Shown here: piece by piece, positions 17,185-24,799 of the stretch
Layout: each line of letters opens with the position of its first letter
How positions within the stretch are numbered: the stretch's first letter is position 1
Assembly (NCBI GenBank): GCA_905201895.1
Contig: CAJKPX010000008.1
Span: 1-64,000, forward strand
Origin: an uncultured Eubacteriales bacterium
GTDB lineage: Bacteria; Bacillota; Clostridia; Oscillospirales; CAG-272
Reading direction: 5' to 3'
Length of the DNA: 64,000 nucleotides
Program-made: the position numbers and the translations under genes
Notes under the pieces: model-generated
What the model was told of the DNA's origin: nothing
The model's input: the letters and a program-made list of their open reading frames with translations, nothing else
Database searches by the model: none

Positions 17185-18087
17185 ATGAAACAAACTGTAT
17201 TTAGAGGGGTAGCAACCGCAATCGTGACCCCTCTGACAGAGAACGGCATCGACTATGAGCGCTTCGGTGCCCTGATCGAGTGGCAGATCAACGAGGGCAT
17301 CAACGCCATCGTGGTTTGCGGAACAACGGGCGAGGCGTCCACACTGACCGATGACGAGCATCGCGATGCCATCGAATTTGCGGTCAAAAAGGTTGCGGGC
17401 AGAGTCCCCGTGATCGCAGGAACAGGCTCGAACGATACGGCATACGCCATCGAGCTGACCAAATTTGCATGCGAGGTAGGGGCTGACGCGATGCTTCTGG
17501 TCACCCCCTATTACAATAAAGCCACCCAGAAGGGTTTGATCGCATCCTTCACCGCGATCGCAGACGCGAGCACCAAGCCCGTGATCCTTTATAACGTGCC
17601 CTCGCGCACGGGATGCAATATTCTTCCTGCAACCGCGGCAAAGCTTGCCGAGCATCCAAATATCGTTGCCATCAAGGAGGCATGCGGAAATATTTCGCAA
17701 ATCGCCGAGCTGGCGGCTCTCACGCGCGGAAAGCTTGACATTTATTCGGGTAATGACGATCAGATCGTGCCGATCATGGCGCTTGGCGGCATCGGCGTAA
17801 TCTCGGTGCTCTCAAACCCCATGCCGCGCGCAACTGTGGAGATCTGTCAAAAAGTCTTTGAGGGCGATATCGCAGGCGCTGCCAAAATGCAGCTCGATCT
17901 GCTTCCGCTGATCAACGCACTGTTCTGCGAGGTTAACCCGATCCCCGTAAAAGCTGCAATGGCGGCAATGGGGTATTGCGAAAACACCCTGCGCCTGCCC
18001 CTGACTCCGATGGAGGCAGAGAACGAGGCAAAGCTGCTCGCGCTGATGGCAGAGCAGGGAATCAACGTCAAAGGAGCAAAGGCATGA
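17185..18087 (+). CDS. dapA: 4-hydroxy-tetrahydrodipicolinate synthase
   Basis: A 300-residue (beta/alpha)8 aldolase that condenses pyruvate with aspartate semialdehyde. The Schiff-base lysine is in VAIKEACGN, the active-site tyrosine in LYNVPSRTG, and the CGTTGEASTLT loop is conserved. I chose the ATG at 17185, which follows AAAGGA; the frame is open further upstream but runs into the riboswitch. The stop overlaps the dapB start (ATGA). Confidence 0.95.
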   Translation: MKQTVFRGVATAIVTPLTENGIDYERFGALIEWQINEGINAIVVCGTTGEASTLTDDEHRDAIEFAVKKVAGRVPVIAGTGSNDTAYAIELTKFACEVGADAMLLVTPYYNKATQKGLIASFTAIADASTKPVILYNVPSRTGCNILPATAAKLAEHPNIVAIKEACGNISQIAELAALTRGKLDIYSGNDDQIVPIMALGGIGVISVLSNPMPRATVEICQKVFEGDIAGAAKMQLDLLPLINALFCEVNPIPVKAAMAAMGYCENTLRLPLTPMEAENEAKLLALMAEQGINVKGAKA

Positions 18088-18833
18088 GAATTCTGATCTC
18101 GGGCGTTGGCGGCAGAATGGGCAGAGAGGTTGCAAAGCTCGCGCTGGAGGGTGTGCGCTCTGCAGAGCCCGTTGCAGGCTATGACGTCATTCCCGTTGAC
18201 ACACGCGAATTCCGCACCTACACCAATTGGGCAATGATCGAGGAGGAGGTCGATTGCATCGTCGATTTTTCGCATCATGACGGAACCGACGCCATGCTCG
18301 ATTACGCCGTTACACACGGTATCCCCGCAGTGATCGCCACCACAGGACACACCGAGGAGCAGATCGCTCGCATTGCCCGTGCAGCGGAGAGCATCCCCGT
18401 GTTTCATTCGGCAAATATGTCGCTTGGCATCGCGCTTCTCGTTGAGCTTGCAAAAACTGCGGCAAAAACCTTTCCCGATGCCGATATTGAGATCGTCGAA
18501 AAGCATCACAACCGCAAGCTGGACGCTCCCAGCGGAACGGCACTCCTGCTCGCTAACGAGATCAAGGAAGTCAGAGAGGGCGCCGAGCTTGTTTGCGGAC
18601 GAAGCGGTCAGGCAAAGCGCCGCCCCGAGGAGATCGGCATCCATGCGATCCGCATGGGCAATATCATCGGTGAGCACGAGGTGATCGTTGGAACCGATAC
18701 GCAAACCATCACACTCAAGCATGAGGCGCACAGTCGCGCACTCTTTGCCGAGGGCGCACTTGCCGCTGCCGCTTTTCTGATCGGAAGATCGGCGGGCATG
18801 TACGATATGAAAAGTATGGTCTCACAAAACTAA
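18084..18833 (+). CDS. dapB: 4-hydroxy-tetrahydrodipicolinate reductase
   Basis: A 249-residue reductase, the second step of the lysine branch. The N-terminal ILISGVGGRMGREV is the NAD(P)H-binding loop, ATTGHTEEQ is a family block, and EKHHNRKLDAPSGTA carries the catalytic His and Lys residues. The start at 18084 overlaps the dapA stop by four bases and is preceded by AAAGGAG. Confidence 0.95.
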   Translation: MRILISGVGGRMGREVAKLALEGVRSAEPVAGYDVIPVDTREFRTYTNWAMIEEEVDCIVDFSHHDGTDAMLDYAVTHGIPAVIATTGHTEEQIARIARAAESIPVFHSANMSLGIALLVELAKTAAKTFPDADIEIVEKHHNRKLDAPSGTALLLANEIKEVREGAELVCGRSGQAKRRPEEIGIHAIRMGNIIGEHEVIVGTDTQTITLKHEAHSRALFAEGALAAAAFLIGRSAGMYDMKSMVSQN

Positions 18834-18852
18834 CAAAGTATAGGAAATTGAC

Positions 18853-20154
18853 ATGATCTGCAAGAATCTTTCCATCAACCGAGAGGGACACCTGTGCCTG
18901 GGCGGTCAGGACACCGTGGCGCTTGCCCGTGAATACGGCACACCGCTCTATCTTTTTGACGAGGATCGCATCCGCGAGTGCTGTCGCACCTATCGCACTG
19001 CAGTCAAAGCAGCTTTCGGTGACTCGGCAGAGGTGCTTTATGCCAGCAAGGCGGCATCCTTCCGCGCCATTTACCGCATCATGCGCGAGGAGTGCATGGG
19101 CGTGGACGTGGTTTCGTCAGGTGAGGTCTACACCGCACTCTCGGCAGGCTTTCCGCTGGAGCGAGCATATTTCCACAGCAATAACAAGACCGACGCAGAT
19201 ATTGCCTATGCAATCAGCAACGGAATCGGATATTTTGTGGTCGACAACCGCGAGGAGCTTGACGCGATCGAGCGGATTGCCGCAGAGCAGGGGATCCGTC
19301 AAAAGGTCCTTTTGCGACTGACCCCCGGCATTGATCCGCATACTTACGAGGCAGTTGCAACCGGACGCGTGGACTCCAAATTCGGTTCTGCGATCGAAAC
19401 GGGGCAGGCAGACGGGATGTGTGCCTATGCGCTGGGACTTGACCACGTGGAGCTGATGGGCTTCCATTGCCACGTTGGATCGCAGGTGTTTGACTCTGAC
19501 GTATTTCTGCGTGCCGCGGCGATCATGCTTGAATTTGTGGCAGAAATGCAGAGAAAATACGGCTATGTTACCCGTGAGCTTGATTTGGGCGGTGGATACG
19601 GCGTGCGCTATCTGGAGAGCGACCCCGAGATCGACATTGCCGCCAATATTGCAGAGGTTGGAGCTGCCGTTCGTGCGCAATGTGAGGCGCTCGGTATCGA
19701 GCAGCCCGCGATCCGTATGGAGCCGGGACGCAGCATCGTTGCCGATGCGGGCATGACGCTCTACACCGTTGGGACGGTCAAGCGCATCCCGGGATATAAA
19801 AACTACGTTTCGGTTGACGGCGGCATGGCAGACAATCCTCGCTACGCGCTCTATCGTTCCCCTTACAGCATCCTGCTTGCCAACCGTGCAAACGATGCGT
19901 CAGAAGCATTCCGTTGCTCGGTTGTGGGGCGTTGCTGTGAGAGCGGCGACATTCTGCAGGAGAACGTTGAGCTTCCCGCCAACACGGAGCGCAACGATAT
20001 CCTTGCAGTACTCACCACGGGGGCATATAACTATTCCATGTCCTCCAACTATAACCGCATTCCGCGTCCGCCCGTTGTGATGCTCTCACAGGGGACACAC
20101 CGTGTGGCGGTGCGCCGCGAAACTCCTGAGGATATCTGCCGAAACGATCTTTGA
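18853..20154 (+). CDS. lysA: Diaminopimelate decarboxylase
   Basis: A 433-residue alanine-racemase-fold PLP enzyme making lysine from meso-diaminopimelate. The PLP lysine is in VLYASKAAS, HCHVGSQ and GGGYGVRY are phosphate- and PLP-binding blocks, and the C-terminal half has RCCESGDIL with the active-site Cys and GAYNYSMSSNYN. Last gene of the lysine-riboswitch operon. The intermediate steps between DapB and LysA are not encoded in the window. Confidence 0.95.
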   Translation: MICKNLSINREGHLCLGGQDTVALAREYGTPLYLFDEDRIRECCRTYRTAVKAAFGDSAEVLYASKAASFRAIYRIMREECMGVDVVSSGEVYTALSAGFPLERAYFHSNNKTDADIAYAISNGIGYFVVDNREELDAIERIAAEQGIRQKVLLRLTPGIDPHTYEAVATGRVDSKFGSAIETGQADGMCAYALGLDHVELMGFHCHVGSQVFDSDVFLRAAAIMLEFVAEMQRKYGYVTRELDLGGGYGVRYLESDPEIDIAANIAEVGAAVRAQCEALGIEQPAIRMEPGRSIVADAGMTLYTVGTVKRIPGYKNYVSVDGGMADNPRYALYRSPYSILLANRANDASEAFRCSVVGRCCESGDILQENVELPANTERNDILAVLTTGAYNYSMSSNYNRIPRPPVVMLSQGTHRVAVRRETPEDICRNDL

Positions 20155-20180
20155 TCGGTTGTCAAGGGTATGGATAAATA

Positions 20181-20223
20181 AAAAAGGTCTGTCTCAAACC
20201 GCAATTTGAGACAGACCTTTTTA
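20181..20223. terminator. Bidirectional terminator between lysA and rpe
   Basis: A perfect 15-base stem (20184-20198 with 20205-20219) has a run of As on its left and of Ts on its right, so it can end both the lysA operon on the plus strand and rpe on the minus strand. Confidence 0.92.
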
Positions 20224-20224
20224 T

Positions 20225-20896
20225 TTATTTTTTGTATGGATGTTCAGCAGCCATTTCGCGCATCGCAGCGATTGCCGAGCGAGGGCGTCTGGAGCCAAAG
20301 AGGGCAGAGCCTGCTACGATGATATTCGCGCCTGCCTCGGTGAGTAGGTGGATATTATCGGGCGTAATGCCGCCGTCAACCTCAATATCGAGCTTGAGAT
20401 GATGCGATTCGGCGTAACGTCTGACTGTGCGCACCTTTTCCAGCGTCTCGGGGATCAGCTTTTGTCCGCCAAACCCGGGAACAACCGTCATAATCAACGC
20501 CATGTCGATCTCGGAGAGAAAGGGGATGATGCGTTCTACGGGGGTTGCGGGCGAGATTGCCAGCGCGCAGCGCAACTCCTTTGCTCGGATCGCACGCAGC
20601 GCGGCAGCAGGATCGGCACAGCTTTCGAGATGGATCGTGATGATGTCGGCGCCTGCCTTCACGAAATCGTTGACGTAGCGGATCGGATCGTTGATCATCA
20701 GGTGCACGTCAAAGATCAGCTTCGTGTGGGGGCGCAGCGAGGAGATAACGGGGGCACCGAAAGAAATATTCGGCACGAACGCACCGTCCATCACGTCGAG
20801 GTGCAGATAGTTTGCACCTGCATGTTCCATACGCTTGACCTCGGCTGCAAGATTGGAAAAATCAGCCGCGAGGAGGGAGGGAGCAATATAAATCAT
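20225..20896 (-). CDS. rpe: Ribulose-phosphate 3-epimerase
   Basis: A 223-residue TIM-barrel enzyme of the pentose phosphate pathway interconverting ribulose 5-phosphate and xylulose 5-phosphate. The N-terminal IAPSLLAADFSNL, HLDVMDGAFVPN with metal-binding His and Asp, VHLMI, and VDGGI near the C-terminus are diagnostic. The start follows AAAAGGAGC. It is separated by 158 bases from the end of ispF on the same strand. A TTGACA lies upstream without a convincing -10 box at the right distance. Confidence 0.95.
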   Translation of the reverse strand: MIYIAPSLLAADFSNLAAEVKRMEHAGANYLHLDVMDGAFVPNISFGAPVISSLRPHTKLIFDVHLMINDPIRYVNDFVKAGADIITIHLESCADPAAALRAIRAKELRCALAISPATPVERIIPFLSEIDMALIMTVVPGFGGQKLIPETLEKVRTVRRYAESHHLKLDIEVDGGITPDNIHLLTEAGANIIVAGSALFGSRRPRSAIAAMREMAAEHPYKK

Positions 20897-21054
20897 GTTT
20901 TCGGCTCCTTTTTATGTAGAAAAATAGTTATTTTTGTCAAAATCAAAGAGAGTGGCATAAAATGATAGGGAAGATTCATGGGAGCGCGGCTCGGAGAGAC
21001 GTGAAAGCCGATAGATGTTTGAGTGCACATCCGTTCAGCCTCCCATTTTTTATA

Positions 21055-21543
21055 TCAATCGTTTTTTATCAGCAGACAGACTGCATGGACCGCCATACCA
21101 AGCTTTTCCCCCGTAAATCCGAGTTTTTCCTCGGTGGTTGCCTTGACGCTCACACAGGAGAAGTCAATTCCAAGCACGCGTGCCAGATTTTCACGCATGG
21201 TGGGAATATGGGGGGCGAGTTTGGGCGCCTGCGCCAGGATCGTGGCATCCACGTTGCGGATCTGCCAGCCCTCGCGCACAACAAGCTCCCGAACGTGCTC
21301 TGCAAGAACGAGGCTATCAGCACCCGCATAACGCGGATCGGTGTCGGGAAAATGCTTTCCAATATCGCCGAGTGCCAGGGCGCCGAGCAGGGCATCCATC
21401 ACGGCATGCGTGAGCACGTCTGCATCCGAGTGCCCAAGCAGACCCTTCTCGTGCGGAATATCTACGCCCCCCAGGATCAGTCGGCGTCCTTCTGTGAGTC
21501 GATGCACGTCATATCCGTGCCCTACACGCATATCGGTAATCAT
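21055..21543 (-). CDS. ispF: 2-C-methyl-D-erythritol 2,4-cyclodiphosphate synthase
   Basis: A 162-residue enzyme of the MEP isoprenoid pathway. The zinc ligands are in GYDVHRL and in the histidine of AVMDALLGALALGDIGKHFPD, and HSDADVLTH is a conserved active-site block. The start codon overlaps the ispD stop by one base (TGATG), so the two are translationally coupled as in many bacteria. Confidence 0.96.
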   Translation of the reverse strand: MITDMRVGHGYDVHRLTEGRRLILGGVDIPHEKGLLGHSDADVLTHAVMDALLGALALGDIGKHFPDTDPRYAGADSLVLAEHVRELVVREGWQIRNVDATILAQAPKLAPHIPTMRENLARVLGIDFSCVSVKATTEEKLGFTGEKLGMAVHAVCLLIKND

Positions 21544-22283
21544 CAGCTCTTACTCCTGTGTTGCAGGATCGCCTCTGCCAGAGAAAGATCCTCAGGCGTG
21601 GTGATCTTAATATTTGCTCTGCCGCATTCCACCATACGAACACGGTATCCGAGGTGCTCGATCAGAGAATTGTCGTCGGTGACCTGATAGCCGTCGCTTT
21701 GTGCACGGGCAAGTGCGGCAACGTAGAGCGAGTGGTGGAACACCTGGGGCGTTTGTGCCTGCCAGAGATTCTTTCGGTCAACCGTCTCACGCGTCATGCC
21801 ACCTGTTGTAGTACGCTTGACCGTGTCGCTGATCAAATGCCCGGCGCTTGCCGCGTGAAAACGGTAGGCGCGCAGACAGACCTTTGCGATCTGCTCTGGC
21901 GTGGTAAGGCAACGTGCGCCGTCGGCAATGGCAACGTAGCGTACCTGATCGCTCAATCGGGACATGCCTCTCTCGGCGGATTCCTGTCGGGTTGCACCGC
22001 CTGCCACGATATGTGTCATTTTTTTAATTCCGTAGCGGTTACGCAGCTCGTAAACGGCCTCAAAATCACAGGGGCGGGTCACAACCACGATCTCGCGAAT
22101 TAAAATGCACTTCTGATATGCCATGAGCGTGTGTGCAAGCACGGGAATGTCGCAAAGCGGCTCGAGCTGCTTGTTAATGCCTCCCATACGGGTGGAGTTG
22201 CCCGCAGCAAGCACGATCGCGGCGGTATAATTCCTTTGTGCGGCACGCCACAGCGCTCCGGCAGCTTGAATCGGATCCTTCAT
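21543..22283 (-). CDS. ispD: 2-C-methyl-D-erythritol 4-phosphate cytidylyltransferase
   Basis: A 246-residue nucleotidyltransferase of the MEP pathway. The CTP-binding loop AIVLAAGNSTRMGG is preceded by about 20 extra residues compared with most family members. ADGARCLTT and the VKRTTTGGMTRETVDR stretch fit IspD. The start follows GGGAGGA with a nine-base spacer, which supports the extended N-terminus. It lies 38 bases after rpiB. Confidence 0.92.
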   Translation of the reverse strand: MKDPIQAAGALWRAAQRNYTAAIVLAAGNSTRMGGINKQLEPLCDIPVLAHTLMAYQKCILIREIVVVTRPCDFEAVYELRNRYGIKKMTHIVAGGATRQESAERGMSRLSDQVRYVAIADGARCLTTPEQIAKVCLRAYRFHAASAGHLISDTVKRTTTGGMTRETVDRKNLWQAQTPQVFHHSLYVAALARAQSDGYQVTDDNSLIEHLGYRVRMVECGRANIKITTPEDLSLAEAILQHRSKS

Positions 22284-22321
22284 GAGAGAAATCCTCCCTT
22301 TCTCTGGGTATGTAGGCGATT

Positions 22322-22777
22322 TTACGCCTCGTCTGCCTCGAATTGCATCACCATATCAACGCGACGCTGATGCTTGCCGCCCTCAAAATCGGTGTCGATA
22401 AAGCTATCCACAAGATCGAGTGCCAGACCGGGACCGATCACGCGCTCACCAAAGCAGAGAATATTTGCGTTGTTGTGTGCACGGGTCAAGCGTGCGCTGA
22501 AGGTATCCGAGCAGGCAGCCGCGCGGATGCCGCGGTGCTTGTTTGCTGCCATCGACATGCCAATGCCGGTTCCGCAGATCAGGATACCCAGCTCGGTCAC
22601 ACCCTCCTGCACGTTTTTGCAAACGGCGTGTGCATAGTTGGGGTAGTCGCAGCTGTCGGTGGTGTAGGTGCCGACGTCGATGACTTCAATACCTCTGCTT
22701 TGCAGATGCTCGATCACCTTTCCCTTGAGTGCCACAGCGGCATGATCGCATCCAACGGTAATTTTCTTGATATTCAT
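22322..22777 (-). CDS. rpiB: Ribose-5-phosphate isomerase B
   Basis: A 151-residue RpiB/LacAB-family isomerase. GCDHAAV near the N-terminus holds the substrate-binding Asp and His, ILICGTGIGMSMAANK carries the active-site cysteine, and the C-terminal RRVDM is typical. It belongs to the minus-strand group tsaE-tsaB-rpiB-ispD-ispF. With rpe close by, two pentose-phosphate enzymes lie within 2.6 kb. The last dozen residues are acidic. Confidence 0.94.
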   Translation of the reverse strand: MNIKKITVGCDHAAVALKGKVIEHLQSRGIEVIDVGTYTTDSCDYPNYAHAVCKNVQEGVTELGILICGTGIGMSMAANKHRGIRAAACSDTFSARLTRAHNNANILCFGERVIGPGLALDLVDSFIDTDFEGGKHQRRVDMVMQFEADEA

Positions 22778-22843
22778 GAGAAAATCCTTCCTTTTTGTGA
22801 GTCTATATATGATTTCTGATATGTAACGCCTGCGGTGCAGAGC

Positions 22844-23551
22844 TCAAAGGATCACGCCCGTGTTTCCTTCGCGTGCGGCGCGCTCGCGCTCTGCCTGCGA
22901 GGGGCGCAAATAGGTGGGCACCATTTCGCAGTCGCTTGTGCCAATGCCTGCCTCGTGCGCTTCGCGTGCGACCTGTGCAACCGAATAGGCGCTTTGGTGG
23001 CGCAGCCGCTCGGGGGTTTTTGCCAAGGGGACGGTGAGTGCGTCAACTGAAATATCATAGCCGTCGCCAACGAGATAGATCGGCTCGTCATAGTCGCGGA
23101 GCAGCTCGTCAAGCTCGGTCAGCGGCAGGGCGCTGTCTGGCAAAAGCCGTGTCATGCTGCCGTTCTCCATGCGAAAGATTGCGGTGTAGACCTGTCGGCG
23201 GCGTGCGTTCATCACAGGGCAAACGATTCCGTTAACAACGTCGAGGTTTCGGGCAAGCGCCTCCAGGGTGGAGATGCCGATGCAGGGCTTATTGGTTTCA
23301 AAGGCAAGTCCCTTCAGGGTTGCCGCACCGATCCGAACGCCCGTGAAGGAGCCGGGTCCCGCCGACGCCGCAAAGAGATCCACGTCATTCGGGGTCAGGT
23401 CAAAGAGGCGCAGGATCGATTCCACCATCGGGAGCAGCGTTTCGCTGTGGGTGTTGCCGTTTCGGATGGTGTATTCTCCGAGGAGACGGTCATCCTCGCA
23501 GAGCGCAACCGTTGCTGCCACGGCGGTGCTGTCAAGTGCAAGTATCTTCAT
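22844..23551 (-). CDS. tsaB: tRNA threonylcarbamoyladenosine biosynthesis protein TsaB
   Basis: A 235-residue ASKHA-fold protein that scaffolds TsaD for t6A37 synthesis on ANN-decoding tRNAs. The N-terminal ILALDSTAVAATVAL, AASAGPGSFTGVRIG and the GISTLEALA block are diagnostic. Its start overlaps the tsaE stop by four bases (ATGA). TsaC and TsaD are not in the window, but mtaB, which modifies t6A further, lies on the same strand 3.3 kb upstream. Confidence 0.94.
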   Translation of the reverse strand: MKILALDSTAVAATVALCEDDRLLGEYTIRNGNTHSETLLPMVESILRLFDLTPNDVDLFAASAGPGSFTGVRIGAATLKGLAFETNKPCIGISTLEALARNLDVVNGIVCPVMNARRRQVYTAIFRMENGSMTRLLPDSALPLTELDELLRDYDEPIYLVGDGYDISVDALTVPLAKTPERLRHQSAYSVAQVAREAHEAGIGTSDCEMVPTYLRPSQAERERAAREGNTGVIL

Positions 23552-24012
23552 AGCGCTTCCTCACAGACTCTCTCGATGCAAATGCTTCGGGAATTCGGTG
23601 CATCGGGGTCGTTTTTTTCAATGGTGACGCGGATATAATCGTCGGGGAGCGCGTAAGGGATCTTTTCGCTCCACTCAACGAGGCAAATGCCGCATCGGTC
23701 GAGATAATCGTAAAAGCCGATTGAATAGAGATCATCCTCGTCCTCAATGCGGTACATATCGAAATGAAAGACCGAGCGAGGGCGTGCGCGGTATTCGTTT
23801 ACCAGCGCAAAGGTGGGGGAGCGAACGGTTGCCGCAGGTGAAATTTCTGACACAAATCCGCGAATAAATGCGGTTTTTCCAACGCCGAGGTCGCCGTAAA
23901 GCGCGATAAAGGGTGGGAGCGACGCATCCGAGATAAGTGCTCGTGCCAAGTCGGCGCCTGCTTGTTCGGTTTCGCAAACGTTGGCGGTGTGGATCGTTTC
24001 TTGCGGTTTCAC
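23548..24012 (-). CDS. tsaE: tRNA threonylcarbamoyladenosine biosynthesis ATPase TsaE
   Basis: A 154-residue P-loop ATPase that drives the TsaB-TsaD complex. The Walker A motif is GDLGVGKTAF, and FHFDMYRIEDEDDLYSIGF and VEWSEKI are family signatures. It is the first gene after a promoter at 24049-24077. The long-conserved order tsaE-tsaB is kept here. Confidence 0.95.
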   Translation of the reverse strand: MKPQETIHTANVCETEQAGADLARALISDASLPPFIALYGDLGVGKTAFIRGFVSEISPAATVRSPTFALVNEYRARPRSVFHFDMYRIEDEDDLYSIGFYDYLDRCGICLVEWSEKIPYALPDDYIRVTIEKNDPDAPNSRSICIERVCEEAL

Positions 24013-24048
24013 GTTCTGTCTCCTCTGTAATTCTACCTATATATTAAC

Positions 24049-24077
24049 AGTATAACACAGTTTCAGTCTTTTGTAAA
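24049..24077 (-). promoter_or_regulatory. Sigma-A-type promoter for tsaE-tsaB
   Basis: On the minus strand TTTACA (24072-24077) and TATACT (24049-24054) are separated by 17 bases. It is the only clear promoter I find upstream of the tsaE-tsaB-rpiB-ispD-ispF group. Confidence 0.75.
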
Positions 24078-24109
24078 GACCTTTCGGGGGTTTTTCGGAC
24101 GGTTGGCGA

Positions 24110-24328
24110 TTACTTTTTTTTCTTGTCCTTCACGTCACGCAGCGGAGTGCGGCTGCCGTCGGGGTATTCCACCACCGTGTGGTCGAGCATCTGCCCGAAC
24201 TGTGCGCGGAACTCTGCAATATACTCCTGTCGGAGTGCCTGCTGCTCCGCAGCCTCCTCGGGGGTGAGGCCCTCTGCCTTTTGCTTTCTCGCAAGCTCGT
24301 TGATGCGATCAATTTTTATTTTTTCCAT
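24110..24328 (-). CDS. DUF896 family small protein (YnzC-like)
   Basis: A 72-residue protein with the two-helix DUF896 motif: INELARKQKAEGLTPEEAAEQ followed by ALRQEYIAEFRAQ. Members such as YnzC of Bacillus are small helical proteins of unsettled function. The C-terminus carries a short lysine-rich tail. The start follows GAAGGAGAC. It lies between the rpmB terminator and the tsaE promoter, and no strong promoter of its own is visible. Confidence 0.88.
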   Translation of the reverse strand: MEKIKIDRINELARKQKAEGLTPEEAAEQQALRQEYIAEFRAQFGQMLDHTVVEYPDGSRTPLRDVKDKKKK

Positions 24329-24432
24329 TTTCTGTCTCCTTCATACTACACACTTTTTTTCGCAGGATACTTTATTCAAAAAGACCGTTCCAACGTCGGT
24401 CCCGAGGAACGTTTGCGAGCGCTCTCCGTTTG

Positions 24433-24463
24433 AAAAAATAAAGGGCAGACACGCGTGTCTGCC
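24433..24463 (-). terminator. Terminator after rpmB
   Basis: A perfect 20-base palindrome (24444-24463, GGCAGACACG and its complement) is followed on the minus strand by CTTTATTTTTT. The plus strand also has a weaker T-rich side. It separates rpmB from the DUF896 gene. Confidence 0.85.
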
Positions 24464-24486
24464 TTATCTTTATTTACACAAAAGGA

Positions 24487-24657
24487 TCAAGCCTTTTTCA
24501 GCGTGCGCAGGCAACGAGAACAAACATTGATTGCTTTGCTGCCTTCCAACTTTACCTTGCGAATATTGGGCTTCCAGGTTCTGTTGGTTTTACGGTGAGA
24601 GTGAGAAACATTCTGACCGAACACAACGCCTTTTCCGCAGATACAACATTTTGCCAT
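24487..24657 (-). CDS. rpmB: 50S ribosomal protein L28
   Basis: A 56-residue ribosomal protein with the zinc-binding form of L28: CCICGKG near the start and VCSRCLR near the end. SHSHRKTNRTWKPN is the typical rRNA-binding stretch. I chose the ATG at 24657 because AGGAGGTG lies directly upstream; an in-frame extension upstream is not supported. It is a single-gene unit with its own promoter and terminator. Confidence 0.96.
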   Translation of the reverse strand: MAKCCICGKGVVFGQNVSHSHRKTNRTWKPNIRKVKLEGSKAINVCSRCLRTLKKA

Positions 24658-24731
24658 TTTGACACCTCCTAAAAGAACATTCACCGCAGCTTTTCAAAGC
24701 GCGGCACACAAAATACCGTACAACACGAGAT

Positions 24732-24760
24732 ATTATATCATACCTTTTTCAAAAATGCAA
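24732..24760 (-). promoter_or_regulatory. Sigma-A-type promoter for rpmB
   Basis: On the minus strand TTGCAT (24755-24760) and TATAAT (24732-24737) with a 17-base spacer; the leader to the L28 start is about 65 bases. Confidence 0.8.
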
Positions 24761-24799
24761 GCCTTTTTTTTATTTTTTTAAGATTTTTTTCAATTTATT

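Noticed and set aside
24664..24799. L28 autoregulatory leader or riboswitch
   Set aside because: The leader is about 65 bases, AT-rich and without stable hairpins.
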